Source: Erysipelotrichia bacterium
GTDB taxonomy: Bacteria; Bacillota_I; Bacilli_A; RFN20; CAG-826
Direction: 5' to 3'
NCBI GenBank assembly: GCA_012511695.1
Contig: JAAZFO010000115.1
Location: 1 to 6,988, forward strand
Length of the DNA: 6,988 nt
Below, in pieces: positions 5,027 through 6,988 of this stretch. The notes below the pieces were generated by a model. It did not search any database, was not told the origin of the DNA, and saw nothing but the letters and a program-made list of their open reading frames with translations. Numbering within the stretch: the stretch's first letter is position 1; each line of letters opens with the position of its first letter. The position numbers and the translations under genes are program-made.

Positions 5027-6988
5027 CTATTTTTTGAAGTTTCTTGGGCCCTTGTATGGCGTTCTACCCGGTCGTGAAGAGCGGTAATCACGCGATGATC
5101 TTCCTCGACTTTTAGACTCGTCATAGCCTTCTGGCTTTTCAGAAAATTCTTTATGAGAAACTTTTACTTTCCCTTTTTCATCAATTTCGATGACTTTGAC
5201 TTTGAGGATGTCGCCCACTTTGACAACGTTTTGCGCTTTTTCAACATAGCCATAGCCGAGTTGTGAAACGTGGCAGAGGCCATCGACATTACCGAATAAA
5301 CGGACAAAAGCACCATAATCTTCAACTCGATTTACTTCACCATCAAATACTTCACCGATTTTGGCCACTCTGATGATTTCTAAAATTTTATCTTTGGCCT
5401 TATTAATAATTTCTCTATCCATATGATAAAGAGTTACTTGGCCACTATCTTCAATATCAATTTTGACATTGTCACACTGAGCGATGATTTCGTTAATGAT
5501 TTTACCACCAGTGCCGATGACTTCTCTAATCCGATCTGGATCGATAAAGAAGGTGTCCATTTTTGGCGCATATTTACCGACATCTGGACGTGGTTCCGCA
5601 ATAGCTTTAGCCATCGCTTCATGAATCTTCATACGGGCAACGTGGGCTTGTGCTAATGCTTCTTTTAAAACTTCACGAGTGACGCCTTTAATCTTGATAT
5701 CCATCTGTAAAGCGGTCACTCCTTTTTCAGTACCTGCGACTTTAAAGTCCATATCGCCGAAGTGGTCTTCTAAACCTTGGATGTCCGTTAAAATTGCATA
5801 AGAATGTTTTCCATCTAGTGGACCGGAGGAAATTAAACCCATTGCAATACCAGAAACTAGCCCTTTAATCGGTACACCAGCTGCCATAAGGGACATACAT
5901 GAAGCACAAATTGAAGCTTGAGAAGAAGAGCTATTAGATTCCGTGACTTCCGCCACTGTTCTAATCGTATATGGAAATTCTTCTTCGGTCGGAATGACAT
6001 AAGAAAGTGCTCTTTCACCTAAAGCGCCCTGGCCGATTTCTCTTCTGCCAGGGGAGCCCATTCTCCCAACTTCACCAACTGAATAAGGAGGGAAGTTATA
6101 ATGGTGCATCCAATGACGCGTTTCTTCTTCAGTTAAATTATCGATAATTTGCGCATCGCTTTTAGCCCCTAAGGTGGTGACGGAAACGACTTGCGTTTGC
6201 CCACGAGTGAAGATCGCCGAGCCATGAGCTCTTGGCAATATATCAACTTGGGCATCTAATGGACGAATTTCATCAACTTTCCGGCCATCAGGTCTAATTT
6301 TTTCATCAGTGATTAAACGACGAATTTCTTTAGCGATGAGATTTTCTAAGGCCTCATTAACCATACTCATCACAGCCTTACGGCTTTTTTCGTCTTCATA
6401 TTTACGGGAGTCGTAATCATCTAAAATTTCAGCCTTTACACTTTCAATAGCCGTTTGTCTTTCTAACTTGTCAAAAACAGAGATAGCTTTTTTAAGTTTA
6501 ACTTCAGCGCGAGAGACCACGTCTTTTTCAATGGCTGGATCAACTTGGTAAAGCTCGACAACTCTTTTTGGTTTGCCGACGGCTTTAATAATTTCTTTTT
6601 GCCAGACACACAATTTTTTAATCGCGGCGTGACCAAACATTAAAGCATCTAATATCTCTTCTTCGCTCACTTGGTTAGCCCCAGCTTCAACCATATTAAT
6701 GGCTTCTTCTGTGCCGGCAACGGCGAGATGGATATCGGACTCTTTACTCTCAGCGGCCGTAGGATTAATAATTAAATTGCCATCAACACGACCGACATGG
6801 ACTCCAGCAATCGGCCCATCAAATGGGATATCAGAAATGCCTAATGCCAAGGATGAACCTAACATCGCCGTCATTTCAGGGGTGCAATCTAAATCAACAC
6901 TCATTACTGTATTAATAATTTGGACTTCGTTACGAAATCCCTCGGAAAACATCGGTCTAATTGGCCGATCGATTAATCTTGCTGTTAA
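5027..6988 (-). CDS. pnp: Polynucleotide phosphorylase (PNPase), 5'-truncated by the window
   Basis: PNPase is a trimeric 3'-to-5' phosphorolytic exoribonuclease that degrades mRNA with phosphate to release nucleoside diphosphates, and a partner of RNase J and RNase Y in Bacillus-type RNA decay. The frame stays open to the right edge (LTARLIDRPIRP precedes the first visible Met), so the Met at 6952 is internal; 653 residues are visible and about 75 are missing. In visible numbering: the rest of the first RNase PH domain, the helical linker (about 110-225), the second RNase PH domain (from IRPDGRKVDEIRP), a KH domain with IGTGGK near 491-496, an S1 domain (about 544-612), and an Arg/Ser-rich basic tail. 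The active-site residues of GRRE (Arg315, Arg316) and ED...DMDFK (Asp408, Asp414, Lys416) are kept. Gln320 replaces the His usually found in REIGHG. The stop is TAG, followed by a strong terminator. Confidence 0.97.
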   Translation of the reverse strand, partial: LTARLIDRPIRPMFSEGFRNEVQIINTVMSVDLDCTPEMTAMLGSSLALGISDIPFDGPIAGVHVGRVDGNLIINPTAAESKESDIHLAVAGTEEAINMVEAGANQVSEEEILDALMFGHAAIKKLCVWQKEIIKAVGKPKRVVELYQVDPAIEKDVVSRAEVKLKKAISVFDKLERQTAIESVKAEILDDYDSRKYEDEKSRKAVMSMVNEALENLIAKEIRRLITDEKIRPDGRKVDEIRPLDAQVDILPRAHGSAIFTRGQTQVVSVTTLGAKSDAQIIDNLTEEETRHWMHHYNFPPYSVGEVGRMGSPGRREIGQGALGERALSYVIPTEEEFPYTIRTVAEVTESNSSSSQASICASCMSLMAAGVPIKGLVSGIAMGLISSGPLDGKHSYAILTDIQGLEDHFGDMDFKVAGTEKGVTALQMDIKIKGVTREVLKEALAQAHVARMKIHEAMAKAIAEPRPDVGKYAPKMDTFFIDPDRIREVIGTGGKIINEIIAQCDNVKIDIEDSGQVTLYHMDREIINKAKDKILEIIRVAKIGEVFDGEVNRVEDYGAFVRLFGNVDGLCHVSQLGYGYVEKAQNVVKVGDILKVKVIEIDEKGKVKVSHKEFSEKPEGYDESKSRGRSSRDYRSSRPGRTPYKGPRNFKK

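Noticed and set aside
5423..5656. Opposing open frames within pnp
   Set aside because: They overlap the KH and second RNase PH regions of PNPase, which are clearly coding in the minus-strand frame; no independent support.
6950..6952. ATG at 6952 as the true PNPase start
   Set aside because: The frame continues upstream to the window edge as LTARLIDRPIRP, a conserved internal PNPase segment, so this Met is internal and the gene is simply cut by the window.
1..6988. CRISPR array, tRNA/rRNA, insertion sequence or phage genes
   Set aside because: No spaced repeat array, tRNA-like folds, transposase or phage motifs were seen; apart from three short gaps the window is coding.

Overview
The window looks like chromosomal DNA from an AT-rich, Gram-positive-type bacterium, most likely an anaerobic or microaerobic member of the Bacillota/Bacilli side of the tree (possibly a relative of the Erysipelotrichia, Acholeplasma or RF39 lineages). 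The evidence is the low GC content, AGGAG-type ribosome binding sites, a Bacillus-like PNPase, an RNase J, and a glycerol-3-phosphate-type flavin operon of the kind found in Firmicutes. UGA is used as a stop codon in two genes and Trp is encoded by TGG, so this is the standard bacterial code and not the Mycoplasma/Spiroplasma code. The genus cannot be named from this sequence.

All five genes lie on the minus strand, so transcription runs from high to low coordinates. The 5'-truncated pnp gene (polynucleotide phosphorylase) enters at the right edge and ends at 5027, followed by a clear Rho-independent terminator at 4987-5012. A 155-bp AT-rich gap then carries the presumed promoter region of a tightly packed three-gene redox operon. 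Its genes are a GlpA-like FAD dehydrogenase with a C-terminal [2Fe-2S] (BFD-like) domain (4862-3420), an FAD/NAD(P)-binding oxidoreductase (3418-2165), and a 113-residue four-cysteine DUF1667 protein (2168-1827). Spacing is 1 nt between the first two, and the last two overlap by 4 nt (ATGA). After a 69-bp gap with a TATAAT box comes an RNase J family gene (1757-42), running nearly to the left edge.

The three central proteins probably work as one complex. The GlpA-like subunit would oxidise a 2-hydroxy compound such as sn-glycerol-3-phosphate, pass electrons through its [2Fe-2S] cluster, and hand them via the DUF1667 Fe-S protein and the pyridine-nucleotide oxidoreductase to NAD(P)+ or another acceptor. 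The order of transfer and the final acceptor are inferred. The two flanking genes belong to mRNA decay, where PNPase and RNase J are known partners in Bacillus-type organisms.

The points most worth a second look are: (1) the RNase J copy has lost several metal-binding residues and resembles a non-catalytic J2-type subunit; (2) the redox operon has an arrangement of Fe-S modules different from that of the opine oxidase and HcnABC complexes; (3) a 19-bp exact direct repeat sits at the 3' end of the RNase J gene; and (4) PNPase has Gln in place of a normally conserved active-site-region His.
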